Source: Roseinatronobacter thiooxidans (GTDB lineage Bacteria; Pseudomonadota; Alphaproteobacteria; Rhodobacterales; Rhodobacteraceae). From it: 64,000 nt of DNA. Below the pieces are notes generated by a model. The model did not search any database, was not told the DNA's origin, and worked only from the letters and a program-made list of their open reading frames with translations. Each line of letters opens with the position of its first letter. Positions within the stretch are counted from its first letter, which is position 1. Where the stretch lies: NCBI RefSeq assembly GCF_001870675.1, contig NZ_MEHT01000001.1, forward strand, positions 294,264 to 358,263, given 5' to 3'. Shown piece after piece: positions 43,013-51,954 of the stretch. The position numbers and the translations under genes are program-made.

Positions 43013-43602
43013 TCGAAACCTTTGGCTGGTATCCCGGCTTGCGCCATGCCGAGTTGCATCTGGCGCGGCTGGCACGCAGCGCCGATGCGCTGGGCTTTCC
43101 GTTCGATGCGCGCCGCGCACGCGCGTTGATGCAGCAAGACAGCGTTCTGCCCCTGCGCTGCCGCCTGACGCTGGATCACGCAGGCGCGCTGGATGTGACC
43201 ACGGCCCCCCTGCCCCCTGCGCCACTGCGCTGGCGCGTGCGTGTGGCAGCGGAGAGGGTTCGCGCAGATGATCCGTGGCTGGCGGTCAAATCGACCCAGC
43301 GCGGGCTATATGACCATCTGCGCGCCACGCTGCCAGAGGGGGTGGATGAATGGCTGTTCCTGAATGAACGCGATGAACTGGCCGAGGGGACGATTACCAA
43401 TATCTTTGTGGAAATGCCCGATGGCCGCAAGCTGACCCCTGCGCGCGACTGTGGCGTGTTGCCGGGCATCTTGCGGGCCAGTCTGCTGGCCGATGGCTGG
43501 GCCGAAGCCCGCCTGACCCTGCCAGACCTGCACCGCGCCACGCATGTCTATATGGGCAACGCCCTGCGTGGGCTGATCCCCGTGGATATTGTCGCGCGTT
43601 GA
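42967..43602 (+). CDS. pabC: Aminotransferase class IV, probable aminodeoxychorismate lyase
   Basis: A 211-residue PLP enzyme of fold type IV. The PLP lysine is in LAVKSTQRGLYDHL, and the cofactor loop is FLNERDELAEGTITNIFVE. The GTG start lies inside the end of pabB. Coupling to pabB supports the lyase that releases pyruvate and gives 4-aminobenzoate, rather than a branched-chain aminotransferase. It is a little shorter than E. coli PabC. Confidence 0.87.
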   Translation: MESTLRNRVPHGTRLIETFGWYPGLRHAELHLARLARSADALGFPFDARRARALMQQDSVLPLRCRLTLDHAGALDVTTAPLPPAPLRWRVRVAAERVRADDPWLAVKSTQRGLYDHLRATLPEGVDEWLFLNERDELAEGTITNIFVEMPDGRKLTPARDCGVLPGILRASLLADGWAEARLTLPDLHRATHVYMGNALRGLIPVDIVAR

Positions 43603-43653
43603 CTTTTCGCGTGCACACCACAGTTTGCGCAACTGAAACACAGGATCGCCCTC

Positions 43654-43866
43654 ATGACCAGACACGCCCCCGACCCCGCAACCACAAGCGAGATTATCGA
43701 GATGGCGTTAAGCGATCATGTCAGTTTCGAGCAGATCCGCGCGCAGCACGGGCTAGGTCCGGATGAGGTGAAAACCCTGATGCGCCAAAGCCTGAAACCC
43801 GGCAGCTACCGCGCATGGCGCAAGCGCGTGCGCGCGTTTGGCACACGGCGAGAGGCGTATAAATGA
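43654..43866 (+). CDS. DUF2805/TIGR03643-family small protein
   Basis: A 70-residue helical protein with IIEMALSDHVSFEQIRAQHG and LGPDEVKTLMRQSLKPGSYRAWRKRV, the family signature. The helix-turn-helix-like look suggests nucleic-acid binding, but this is not established. The stop overlaps the next start by 4 bp (ATGA). Confidence 0.85.
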   Translation: MTRHAPDPATTSEIIEMALSDHVSFEQIRAQHGLGPDEVKTLMRQSLKPGSYRAWRKRVRAFGTRREAYK

Positions 43867-44432
43867 ATGCGGACCCCCACCCATGGGCGGCGGAACTGGC
43901 AAGCCTGCATGCGCAGGTCTGGACGCGGCTTTTGCGCGGCGTTCATGACCGCCACGCCGCCGCACGCCACCTAACCCTTGCCACTGTAACGCCAGCGGGC
44001 ATGCCACAGGCCCGCACAGTTGTCTTGCGCGCCGCAGACATGGCGGCGGGCAGTCTGGATATTCACACGGATCTGCATTCGGCCAAGGTGGCGCAAGTGC
44101 GCGCGACCCCTTTCGCCGCGCTGCATGTCTGGGACAGTGCCGCACATCTGCAACTGCGGCTAGAGGCAGAGGTGGCAATCCTGACCGGCGCGGAAGTGGC
44201 CCATATCTGGGCGCGTGTGCCTGCGCCATCGCGGCTGGCCTATGGCAGCACGCCCGCCACAGGCCAGCCGATTGCGCATTCGCTGGCCTATCGCAAAACC
44301 CCCGATCCGGCCAGTTTTGCTGTGTTGCGTCTGAATATCGGCGCAATGGATGTCGTGCATCTTGGCCCTGACCACCGCCGCGCGCGGTTTATGCGCGCGG
44401 ATGGCTGGGCAGGGGAATGGCTGGCACCCTAG
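43863..44432 (+). CDS. Pyridoxamine 5'-phosphate oxidase-like FMN-binding protein
   Basis: A 189-residue protein of the split-barrel FMN family. ARHLTLATVTPAGMPQARTVVLRA and the SAKVAQVRATPFAALHVWD segment match the Alr4036-type PNPOx-like domain. It starts within the DUF2805 stop codon. It is not the canonical PdxH, which carries a conserved C-terminal RLHDR-type motif that I do not see. Substrate unknown. Confidence 0.85.
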   Translation: MNADPHPWAAELASLHAQVWTRLLRGVHDRHAAARHLTLATVTPAGMPQARTVVLRAADMAAGSLDIHTDLHSAKVAQVRATPFAALHVWDSAAHLQLRLEAEVAILTGAEVAHIWARVPAPSRLAYGSTPATGQPIAHSLAYRKTPDPASFAVLRLNIGAMDVVHLGPDHRRARFMRADGWAGEWLAP

Positions 44433-44501
44433 ACGCGCGCAGGGGTGCTAAAGCAAACCCATGTGGTTGCGCCGCGCGATGCTGAACCCTAACATAGCCC
44501 A

Positions 44502-44990
44502 ATGACCCGTGTTTTGCTGACAGCACTCATTCATCGCGCGCTGCTTCTGGGGGGCGCATGGCTGGCTTTGACCAGCGCGGCGCTTGAAGCCTTGGCGCCG
44601 GGCGCTGTGGCCGTTGCCGTGGCGGTATGGCTAAGCTTGCGCTTGCTGCCCCCGAAACACCCGTTCGCGCTATGGCGGCTGGCGCGCCATGTGCCGCGCT
44701 TTGTTGCAGGCTCGGTCGTCGGGGGTGTGGATGTGGCGCGGCGCGCGTTCTCGCCTGACATGCGCCTGAATCCCGGCTGGCTGGAACTTCCAAGCGATTT
44801 GCCGGATGGGGCGCGCGTGGCTTTGGGGGGCGAATTGTCGCTGATGCCGGGCACATTGTCCGCAGGCACCGAGGATGGCAAGCTGCTGGTCCATCTGCTG
44901 GACACAGACGCGGGCTTTGACCGCGCCATCCCGCGAGAGGCCGAGGAGATTGCCGCCATCATCGGCCAAGCCCGCAGCGCGCGCGGGTGA
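44502..44990 (+). CDS. mrpE: Mrp/Mbh-type antiporter subunit E
   Basis: A 162-residue MrpE/MbhA-type subunit with two or three N-terminal helices and a soluble C-terminal domain. WLALTSAALEALAPGAVAVA, LSLMPGTLSA and LLVHLLDTD are characteristic. It is the first of eight rightward genes that overlap or nearly touch (GTGA with the next). No convincing ribosome site precedes the ATG. The cluster order E-F-G-(A'' plus B)-C-D follows archaeal Mbh rather than classical mrpABCDEFG. Confidence 0.9.
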   Translation: MTRVLLTALIHRALLLGGAWLALTSAALEALAPGAVAVAVAVWLSLRLLPPKHPFALWRLARHVPRFVAGSVVGGVDVARRAFSPDMRLNPGWLELPSDLPDGARVALGGELSLMPGTLSAGTEDGKLLVHLLDTDAGFDRAIPREAEEIAAIIGQARSARG

Positions 44991-45301
44991 CGGTCTGGCT
45001 GCATATCGTGGCCATTGTGCTGCTTGCCAGCCTTGGCGGGGCGCTGTGGCGGGTCTGGCGTGGGCGATCGCAGGCCGACCGGATGATGGCCGCGCAACTG
45101 ATCGGCACCAGCGGGGTTGCAGTATTGATCGTGCTGGCGGCGTTGCAGGACTGGACACTTCTGGTCGTGGCTTTCGCGCTGGCACTGCTGGCGGCCCTTG
45201 CGGCGGTGGGTTTTGTGACGTCGCAAAGCCCCGATGGCGCGGGCGACCCGGAAGAAGCGCACCCCCCAAAGGGCTGGCGGGACAGGGGGCGGAATGGCTG
45301 A
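44987..45301 (+). CDS. mrpF: Mrp-type antiporter subunit F
   Basis: A 104-residue protein with three helices (WLHIVAIVLLASLGGALWRVW, MMAAQLIGTSGVAVLIVLAA, LLVVAFALALLAALAAVGFV). The family marker is RGRSQADRMMAAQLIGT, which corresponds to the R-G-x-x-x-x-D-R-x-x-A motif of MrpF. A GTG start overlaps the mrpE stop, and its end overlaps the mrpG start. Confidence 0.9.
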   Translation: MTVWLHIVAIVLLASLGGALWRVWRGRSQADRMMAAQLIGTSGVAVLIVLAALQDWTLLVVAFALALLAALAAVGFVTSQSPDGAGDPEEAHPPKGWRDRGRNG

Positions 45302-45578
45302 TCTGGCAACCTATCTGCTGACAGGGCTGGGGCTTGTGTTTTTCATCGCAGGCACAGTGGGACTGGTCCGTTTTCCGGACCAGTTCAGCCGCCTGCATGC
45401 CCTGACCAAGGGCGACAATCTGGGCCTTGGTTTCATCGCGCTTGGGGTGGCATTTCAGGCCGAAAGCTGGGCGCAACTGGCCATGCTGGCGCTGATCTGG
45501 GTGCTGGCGCTGCTGGCCGCAGGCACGGTTGCGCAGCTTGTGGCCCGCGCGGCGCTGACCGAACAGGACAAGCCATGA
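45294..45578 (+). CDS. mrpG: Mrp-type antiporter subunit G
   Basis: A 94-residue protein with three helices. The family signature is GTVGLVRFPDQFSRLHALTKGDNLG. The GGGGGCGGA ribosome site lies inside mrpF. It overlaps mrpF at its start and the MbhD/E-MrpB gene at its end (ATGA). Confidence 0.93.
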   Translation: MADLATYLLTGLGLVFFIAGTVGLVRFPDQFSRLHALTKGDNLGLGFIALGVAFQAESWAQLAMLALIWVLALLAAGTVAQLVARAALTEQDKP

Positions 45579-46501
45579 GTGTGGCGCTGGACATCACGCT
45601 TTGCGCGCTGGTCCTGGGTGTGGGATGGGCAACTGTCGCAGGGCATGGCGTGTTTCGCGCGGTGATCTTTTTCATCACCTACGGGCTGTTGCTGGCGATT
45701 GTCTGGGCGCGACTGGGCGCCTATGACGTGGCCTTGGCCGAGGCCGCGATCAGTGCGGGTCTCACGGGCGTGTTGCTGCTGGCCGCGCATGGGCGCTTGC
45801 GCCGCCTGAATGCCAGTCAAGAGGTGCCCTTGCACCTGAACCTGCCTGCCGCTGTTGTGGCTGTCGGGATTGCTGCGGGGCTGGGCTGGGCGTGGTTCGC
45901 GCTGCCAGCCCCCACCGCGCCCGACCTGTCGCAGGCGCTGCCGCAATCGGGCGTGGGAAACCCTGTCACGGCAGTGCTGCTGAATTTCCGCGCATGGGAC
46001 ACGTTGTTGGAAAGCGTCATCTTGCTGGCCGCGCTGCTGGGCCTGTGGATGCTGGCGCGCGATCATGCGTGGGATAAACCGCTGGGCCTGCCCTACCATG
46101 CACGGCCGGGCGGTGTGCTGGCCAGTTTCGGGCGCGTTCTGCCGCCGATTGGGTTAATTTTCGGGGTATATCTGGTCTGGGCCGGGGCCGACACAACCGG
46201 CGGCGCGTTTCAGGGGGGCACAGTGCTGGCAGCGGTGTGCCTTGTCACAATCATGGCGGGAGTCTTGCACGCGCCGCGCGTGGAACAGGCGGCATGGCGC
46301 GCAGCCCTTGTGCTGGGGCCGGGGGTGTTTGTGTTGTCCGGCATCGCGGGTGCAGTATTCGCGCAAGGGTTTCTGGCGCTTCCCCCCGCGCTGGCAAAAC
46401 CCGCCATCGTGACGATCGAAGCGGCGCTGACTGTATCCATCGCCGTGACGTTGGTTTTGCTGGTCATAGGCCCGCCCGATGAAGGGGAGCAAGACGCATG
46501 A
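45575..46501 (+). CDS. Fused MbhD/MbhE-like (MrpA C-terminal) plus MrpB-type subunit
   Basis: A 308-residue membrane protein. The first part (about 1-80, VFRAVIFFITYGLLLAIVWA and YDVALAEAAISAGLTGVLLL) is the DUF4040/MbhD domain normally found near the C terminus of MrpA. The middle corresponds to MbhE. The last part (about 180-300, GRVLPPIGLIFGVYLVWAG and TTGGAFQGGTVLA) is MrpB. In classical Mrp these belong to MrpA and MrpB as separate proteins. No gene here encodes the NuoL-like N-terminal half of MrpA fused to this domain. Confidence 0.88.
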   Translation: MSVALDITLCALVLGVGWATVAGHGVFRAVIFFITYGLLLAIVWARLGAYDVALAEAAISAGLTGVLLLAAHGRLRRLNASQEVPLHLNLPAAVVAVGIAAGLGWAWFALPAPTAPDLSQALPQSGVGNPVTAVLLNFRAWDTLLESVILLAALLGLWMLARDHAWDKPLGLPYHARPGGVLASFGRVLPPIGLIFGVYLVWAGADTTGGAFQGGTVLAAVCLVTIMAGVLHAPRVEQAAWRAALVLGPGVFVLSGIAGAVFAQGFLALPPALAKPAIVTIEAALTVSIAVTLVLLVIGPPDEGEQDA

Positions 46502-46800
46502 GTCTGACGCTTTTTGCCCTGACAGGTGCGGCGCTGGTGGGCCTTGGTGTCTATGGCCTGTTGGCGCGCCCGCATATGCTGCGCCGGATCATTGCGTTCA
46601 ACCTCATCGGCTCTGGCCTGTTTTTGTTTTTCGGCGCGGCAGCCGCGCGCGGCACGGGGCTGGACCCTATTCCGCAAGCGCTGATCATTACCGGCATTGT
46701 TGTGGCGCTTTCGGCCAGCGCGCTGGCGGTGGGGCTGGTGGTGGCGCTGGCGCGCAGTTCCGGCACGGCCTATCTGCCAGATGAAGAGGGCCGCTTGTGA
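46498..46800 (+). CDS. mrpC: Mrp-type antiporter subunit C (NuoK-like)
   Basis: A 100-residue protein with three helices like NuoK. The markers are GVYGLLARPHMLRRIIAFNLIGSG and the PIPQALIITGIVVALSASAL segment. It overlaps both neighbours by 4 bp. Together with the D-type subunits it should form part of the ion path. Confidence 0.92.
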   Translation: MSLTLFALTGAALVGLGVYGLLARPHMLRRIIAFNLIGSGLFLFFGAAAARGTGLDPIPQALIITGIVVALSASALAVGLVVALARSSGTAYLPDEEGRL

Positions 46801-48266
46801 CTGCGCTGGTCGCCGGTCTGACCCTGCCGCTACTGGCCGCATTCGCCGCCATTGCGCTGCCCATGCGCGCGCGGGTGCCTGCGGCGCTGTTGGGCGCGGG
46901 GCTGACGCTGGCGGCATCGCTGTGGCTGGCGGTCGTGGTCTGGCAGACTGGTCCTGTCACCCTGTCGCTTGGCGGCTGGCAGCCCCCGATTGGCATAGCA
47001 TTGCGCGCAGACGGGCTGGGTGCGGCACTTGGGGTGATGACGGCGCTGGTCATGACGGCAGTTGCACTGGCCGCGCGGCATGAAATGGCGGCAAGTGTGG
47101 CAGGCCCGCGCGCCGGTTTCGGGTTCTGGCCGCTGATGCTGCTGCTATGGGCCACGATGAACGCCGCTTTCGTGTCGCGTGATCTGTTCAACCTCTATGT
47201 GGTGCTGGAGTTGATCACGCTGAGTGCCGTGGCGCTGGTGGCGATTTCGGGCAAGGCCGAAGCGATTGCCGCGGCCTTGCGCTACTTGCTGTTCGCGCTG
47301 GCGGGGTCATTGCTGTATCTGGCGGGGGTGGTGCTGACCTATGCCGCGCATGGCACGCTGGACATCTCGCTTCTGGCTGCGCGCATGGCCGCACCCTCGG
47401 ATGCGCTGGCCTTGGGGCTGATGACCGCCGGTTTGCTGGTCAAGACTGCGCTGTTTCCGTTCCATGTCTGGCTGCCCCATGCCCATTCTGCCGCCCCTGC
47501 GCCGGCCTCGGCGCTTTTGTCGGCGCTGGTGCCCAAAGCCTCGCTGCTGATCCTGCTGCGCCTGTGGTTCGAGGCGATGCCGGACCTTGCCGCCCCCGCC
47601 GCCCTTCTGACCCTTGCAAGCCTTGGCGCGATGGCGGTAATCTGGGGCGGGTTGTTGGCCTTGGCCCAAGCGCGGCTGAAGCTGATTGTTGCCTATTCGA
47701 CTGTTGCACAGCTTGGCTATATCTTCTTGGTGTTCCCCCTTGCTGGTGGCGATGGAGGCGCGCAGGTTTGGGCTGCGGGCGCATGGACCGGGGCCATATT
47801 CCAGACCCTTAGCCACGGGCTGGCCAAGGCGGCCATGTTTCTGGTGGCAGGCATTTACCTTGTGGCTATGGGCAGTGACCGCCTGAGCGATTTGCGCGGC
47901 ATGGCGCGGGCCTTGCCGATGACGGGCTTTGCCTTTGCGCTGGCGTCGATCACGCTGATGGGCTTGCCCCCCTCGGGCGGGTTTACCGCGAAATACCTGC
48001 TGATGACGGCGGCCTTTGCGTCTGGCCAATGGGCATGGGCCTTGGTGCTGGCGGCTGGCGGGTTGCTGGCGGCGGCGTATCTGTACCGCCCCCTGGCCGC
48101 GATTTTCGCGCGCGAGAGTGCTGTTGCCCCGCGCGCCATCCCGCGCAGCTGGCAAGCCATCCCGCTTGGTCTGGCGGTGCTGTCGGTCGCCTTGGGCCTG
48201 TTGTCTTCGGTCCCGTTCGAGTTCTTGCAGATCGGCCGCCCCGACCCAGCGGCGGAGGGGTTATGA
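46797..48266 (+). CDS. Antiporter-like subunit 1 (MrpD/NuoN type)
   Basis: A 489-residue proton-conducting transporter subunit with about 14 helices and a GTG start inside the mrpC stop. The key ion-path residues are present: Glu of TM5 in YVVLELITLS, Lys of TM7 in LVKTALFPFHVWLP, Lys of TM8 in ALVPKASLLILL, and the later Lys in GFTAKYLLM. It is the first of three paralogues in a row and the closest to MrpD/MbhH. Confidence 0.9.
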   Translation: MTALVAGLTLPLLAAFAAIALPMRARVPAALLGAGLTLAASLWLAVVVWQTGPVTLSLGGWQPPIGIALRADGLGAALGVMTALVMTAVALAARHEMAASVAGPRAGFGFWPLMLLLWATMNAAFVSRDLFNLYVVLELITLSAVALVAISGKAEAIAAALRYLLFALAGSLLYLAGVVLTYAAHGTLDISLLAARMAAPSDALALGLMTAGLLVKTALFPFHVWLPHAHSAAPAPASALLSALVPKASLLILLRLWFEAMPDLAAPAALLTLASLGAMAVIWGGLLALAQARLKLIVAYSTVAQLGYIFLVFPLAGGDGGAQVWAAGAWTGAIFQTLSHGLAKAAMFLVAGIYLVAMGSDRLSDLRGMARALPMTGFAFALASITLMGLPPSGGFTAKYLLMTAAFASGQWAWALVLAAGGLLAAAYLYRPLAAIFARESAVAPRAIPRSWQAIPLGLAVLSVALGLLSSVPFEFLQIGRPDPAAEGL

Positions 48267-49726
48267 CAACCGCGCTGCCTGTGCTGCTGCTGATGACCTC
48301 GCTTCTGCCTGCGGGGGTGACGTTCTTTCTGGCGCAAGACAGTCACGCCCTGCGCAATGCGTTGCAACTGGGTGGGGCGGTGCTGAAACTGGCGCTGATT
48401 ATCTGGATGCTGTTTGCCGTGGCAGATGGCGCGGCATACGAGGCTGAGTTTCCCCTTGCCCCCGGTCTGGTCGTGTTGCTGCGGGTCGATGCGCTGGCGC
48501 TGCTGTTCATCTCGCTTTCGGCCACGCTGTGGTTTCTGACAACCATCTACGCGATTGCCTATTTCGGCACCAAGGCCGAGTTGTCGCGGTTTTTCGGGTT
48601 TTTCAGCCTGTGTGTCGCGGCCACAACGGGGCTGGCGCTGTCAGGGTCGCTGATTTCCTTTTTCATCTTTTTTGAATTGCTCACGCTTAGCACCTGGCCC
48701 TTGGTGGCGCATAAGCAAGACAAGCCGTCACTGCGGGCGGCGCGGGTTTATTTCGCTTATGCCCTGCCCGGATCGGCGGCGCTGCTCTGGGCGATTATCT
48801 GGCTGGAAAGTGCGACAGGGCCTGTCCTGTTTACCGAACCGCCAGACCTGAGCGGGCTGGACCCTGCCGCCCTGCGCGCCATTTTCGCGCTGTTCATCAT
48901 CGGGGTGGGGGTAAAGGCCGGTCTGGTGCCGCTGCATGGCTGGTTGCCTGCGGCCATGGCAGCCCCCGCGCCCGTTTCAGCGCTGCTGCATGCGGTGGCC
49001 GTGGTGAAGGCGGGCGCATTTGGTGTGGTGCGCGTGGTCTATGACGTGTTCGGGGCGGAGAATATGACAGCGCTTGGGGTGGGTGTGCCGCTGGCGATTG
49101 TGGCGTCTTTCACCATTATCTGGGGGTCTGTCCGTGCGTTGCAGCAAGACGAGATCAAGAAGCGGCTGGCCTTCTCGACCGTCTCTCAGGTAAGCTACAT
49201 CGTGCTTGGGGCCGCACTTGCCAGCCCCTTGGCGATGATCGGCGGGCTGGTGCATCTGATCCATCAGGGGTTGATGAAGATCACACTGTTTTTCTGCGCA
49301 GGCATTTTTGACGAACGCGCGGGCGTCAAACGGATTGACGGGCTGAACGGGATGGGCGCGCAAATGCCATGGACCTCGGCCTGTTTCAGTATTGGCGCTT
49401 TGGGCATGATTGGCCTGCCGCCGCTGGCGGGGTTTGTCAGCAAGTTCTACCTTGGCCTTGGCGCGTTGGAAGCGGGCGCGCCTTGGGTACTGGCGGTGCT
49501 GCTGGCGTCAACCTTTCTGAATGCGGCGTATTTCCTGCCAATCCTGTATCGTCTATGGTTCCTGCCACTGGCAAGCGGTGCAAAAGGCGATGACCGCGCG
49601 CCGGGGCTTGTCGTGCCTGCCGTGGTGACGGCGGCGGCGACTGTAGGGGTTGGGATGCTGGCGGCCAGCCCGATCAGCCCGCTGGGCTGGGCCACCTTGA
49701 TTGTCACGCAGGGGTATGGGCCATGA
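48263..49726 (+). CDS. Antiporter-like subunit 2 (MrpD/NuoM type)
   Basis: A 487-residue paralogue. A GGAGGGG ribosome site lies in the end of the upstream gene, and the ATG overlaps its stop. Key residues are intact: Glu in FFIFFELLTLSTW, Lys in GVGVKAGLVPLHGWLP, Lys in VAVVKAGAFGVVR, and Lys in LAGFVSKFYLGLGAL. A full-length, probably active, proton or cation path. Confidence 0.9.
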   Translation: MTTALPVLLLMTSLLPAGVTFFLAQDSHALRNALQLGGAVLKLALIIWMLFAVADGAAYEAEFPLAPGLVVLLRVDALALLFISLSATLWFLTTIYAIAYFGTKAELSRFFGFFSLCVAATTGLALSGSLISFFIFFELLTLSTWPLVAHKQDKPSLRAARVYFAYALPGSAALLWAIIWLESATGPVLFTEPPDLSGLDPAALRAIFALFIIGVGVKAGLVPLHGWLPAAMAAPAPVSALLHAVAVVKAGAFGVVRVVYDVFGAENMTALGVGVPLAIVASFTIIWGSVRALQQDEIKKRLAFSTVSQVSYIVLGAALASPLAMIGGLVHLIHQGLMKITLFFCAGIFDERAGVKRIDGLNGMGAQMPWTSACFSIGALGMIGLPPLAGFVSKFYLGLGALEAGAPWVLAVLLASTFLNAAYFLPILYRLWFLPLASGAKGDDRAPGLVVPAVVTAAATVGVGMLAASPISPLGWATLIVTQGYGP

Positions 49727-51372
49727 ACGCGCTTTATTCCGGATCGCTTGCGCCTTTCGCCGTGCTGCTATGGCCCTTGCTGATAGGGGTGGTGCCTGTG
49801 GTGCCGCGCTGGCGCGACACTGCGCTGCGGCTGTTGCCGCTGGCCCCCTTGCCCGCGCTGGCCTTTGCCATGGCAGGGGCACCGGGGGCTGTGGTGTTCC
49901 CTGACCTGATGCTGGGGGTGGAGCTTGCGGCAGGGCCGGATTCGGCCTTGTTGCTGGGTATGACGGCCTTGGTCTGGGCGGTTGCGGGCTGGTACGGGGC
50001 GCAGACCATGGCCCGCGGGCGCGAGGCGGGCATCTTCACAGGCTTCTGGTGCCTGACGCTGGCGGGCAATCTGGGGGTGTATCTGGCCGCTGACATCATC
50101 ACCTTCTATGTTGCCTTCGCCGCAGTTTCGCTGGCTGCGTGGTTTTTGGTGGTCCATGACCGGACCAAGGCGGCGCTGGGGGCAGGGCGGGTCTATATTA
50201 CGCTTGCCGTGCTGGGCGAGGCGGCGTTGCTGACCGGCCTGATGATCGGCGCGGCGCAGGCCGAGGATTTGCAGATCGCCACTGTTCGCGCGGCATTCAC
50301 TGATGCGCCGCTTGGCCCGCTGGGGGTGGGTTTGCTGATCGCAGGCTTTGGCATAAAGGCAGGTATGGTGCCGCTGCATGTGTGGCTGCCGCTTGCGCAT
50401 CCGGCGGCCCCAGTGGCGGGGTCTGCGGTGCTGTCGGGTGCGATTGTCAAGGCGGGGCTGATCGGCATGTTGCTGCTGCTGCCCGAGGCGACGGGCTGGC
50501 GCATGGTGCTGGTTGTGCTTGGCCTGTTGGGCGCGTTTGGCGCGGCACTTTGGGGGCTGACCCAGCGCAACCCGAAAGCGGTGCTGGCCTATTCCACAGT
50601 CAGCCAGATGGGTCTGTTGCTGGTGCTTGTGGGTGCAGGCTCGCAGGGGGTGGCCTACTTTGCGCTGCATCATGGGATGGCCAAAGGCGCGCTGTTTCTC
50701 TGCGTTGGCATGATGATGCTTGCGACCAGCCCCTTGCAGCGCCGCGCGGTGCTGGGGCTGGCGGGGTCTGCGGTGCTGTCGGTTGCGGGCTTGCCGCTGA
50801 CGGGCGGTGCCTTGGCCAAACTGGCGGCGAAAGAGGGGGTGGGCGACATGCTTTCCCTTGCCCTGACACTTAGCAGTGTAACCACCACGCTTGTTCTTGG
50901 CTGGTTCCTGTTCCGCCTTGCAGACCTGCCCGCAAAACCCGCGCAGATACCGCAGTGGCGCGGGCTGTTTGCCGCGATTGCGGGGCTTGCGGCACTGGCC
51001 CTTGCGCTGCCTTGGCTGCTGTGGCCCGGTGCTGTGGCCTTGCCGCGCGGCTACCCGTTCCAGCCCGCGACGATGCTGGAGGGGCTTTGGCCGATGCTGC
51101 TGGGGCTGGTGGCGCTTGCCTTGGCCCGCCGCTTGGCGCTGCCAGATTACCCGCCGGGGGATGTGCTGGTATTCCTGCCCACGCAAAAGCTGCGACCCGT
51201 CTTGCAACTGCCAGTTGGCAGACAGGGCAGACTATACCGCAAACGCCCCGTGCTGCGGCTGTTGCTGATGTGCAAACTGGCCGAAAGGTGGCTGCTGCAT
51301 TGGCCGATTGCAGGCTCTGCCCTGATGGGGGCGGCGCTGGCATTCGCGGCGATGGTCTGGTTTGCCGTCTAA
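49723..51372 (+). CDS. Antiporter-like subunit 3, lacking the TM5 glutamate
   Basis: A 549-residue paralogue with an extra C-terminal part (TQKLRPVLQLPVGRQGRLYR, then two helices). The TM7 and TM8 lysines (Lys212 in GFGIKAGMVPLHVWLP, Lys243 in AIVKAGLIGML) and a later Lys (TGGALAKLAAKE) are present. The TM5 position that is Glu in the other two reads Ala (about residue 133, FYVAFAAVSLAAW). Its start overlaps the upstream stop (ATGA). It may be structural, or use a changed coupling. Confidence 0.88.
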   Translation: MNALYSGSLAPFAVLLWPLLIGVVPVVPRWRDTALRLLPLAPLPALAFAMAGAPGAVVFPDLMLGVELAAGPDSALLLGMTALVWAVAGWYGAQTMARGREAGIFTGFWCLTLAGNLGVYLAADIITFYVAFAAVSLAAWFLVVHDRTKAALGAGRVYITLAVLGEAALLTGLMIGAAQAEDLQIATVRAAFTDAPLGPLGVGLLIAGFGIKAGMVPLHVWLPLAHPAAPVAGSAVLSGAIVKAGLIGMLLLLPEATGWRMVLVVLGLLGAFGAALWGLTQRNPKAVLAYSTVSQMGLLLVLVGAGSQGVAYFALHHGMAKGALFLCVGMMMLATSPLQRRAVLGLAGSAVLSVAGLPLTGGALAKLAAKEGVGDMLSLALTLSSVTTTLVLGWFLFRLADLPAKPAQIPQWRGLFAAIAGLAALALALPWLLWPGAVALPRGYPFQPATMLEGLWPMLLGLVALALARRLALPDYPPGDVLVFLPTQKLRPVLQLPVGRQGRLYRKRPVLRLLLMCKLAERWLLHWPIAGSALMGAALAFAAMVWFAV

Positions 51373-51436
51373 TCGCTGCCTTGATTGCGGCAATCCGATC
51401 ATGCCATGATTTGCGAAACGGCAAAAGGACACTACC

Positions 51437-51901
51437 ATGCGTGATGCACCAGAAGACGGGTTCGATCTGGAGTGTTTTCTGCCCTATCTGCTGAATCAGG
51501 CGGCAGAGGCCAGCAGCCGGTCATTCGCGGCGGTGTATCGTCAGGATTTTGGCATGTCGCGCACGCAATGGCGGGTCATGGCCAATCTGGGCAAGTTCGG
51601 GGGCATGACCGCGTCCGAGATTTGCCAGATCAGCCATATCGAGAAAACCAAAGTCTCGCGCGCGGTGGGGCAGTTGCAGGATATGGGCTATCTGGCGCGC
51701 AGCCGTGCCACAGATGACAAACGGCGCGAAAACCTGTCGCTGACCGAGGCAGGGCAGGCCGTGTTTCGCCAGTTGGGCGCGCGGGGGCTGGCCTATCAGG
51801 CGCAGCTTGCAGCCGCGCTGGGCGCGGATCGTCTGGCCCAGCTGGAAGCGATGTTGCAACAGGTACGCGCCTTGCATACCGACACGGTGCAGCACGGGTA
51901 A
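51437..51901 (+). CDS. MarR-family transcriptional regulator
   Basis: A 154-residue regulator with a winged helix-turn-helix. The DNA-reading helices are MTASEICQISHIEKTKVSRAVGQLQDMG and the wing YLARSRATDDKRRENLSLTEAG. An AAAGGA site precedes the ATG. It lies 64 bp after the antiporter cluster in the same direction and may control it or stand alone. The inducer is unknown. Confidence 0.9.
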   Translation: MRDAPEDGFDLECFLPYLLNQAAEASSRSFAAVYRQDFGMSRTQWRVMANLGKFGGMTASEICQISHIEKTKVSRAVGQLQDMGYLARSRATDDKRRENLSLTEAGQAVFRQLGARGLAYQAQLAAALGADRLAQLEAMLQQVRALHTDTVQHG

Positions 51902-51954
51902 GCCTTGCGCGTGGTTCTTGTGATATGGCGCAAACTCAGGGCATAAGCGCAGCC

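Noticed and set aside
49768..51207. 479-codon open frame on the - strand
   Set aside because: Antisense shadow of the third antiporter-like gene; rich in His/Gln/Arg with no motif.
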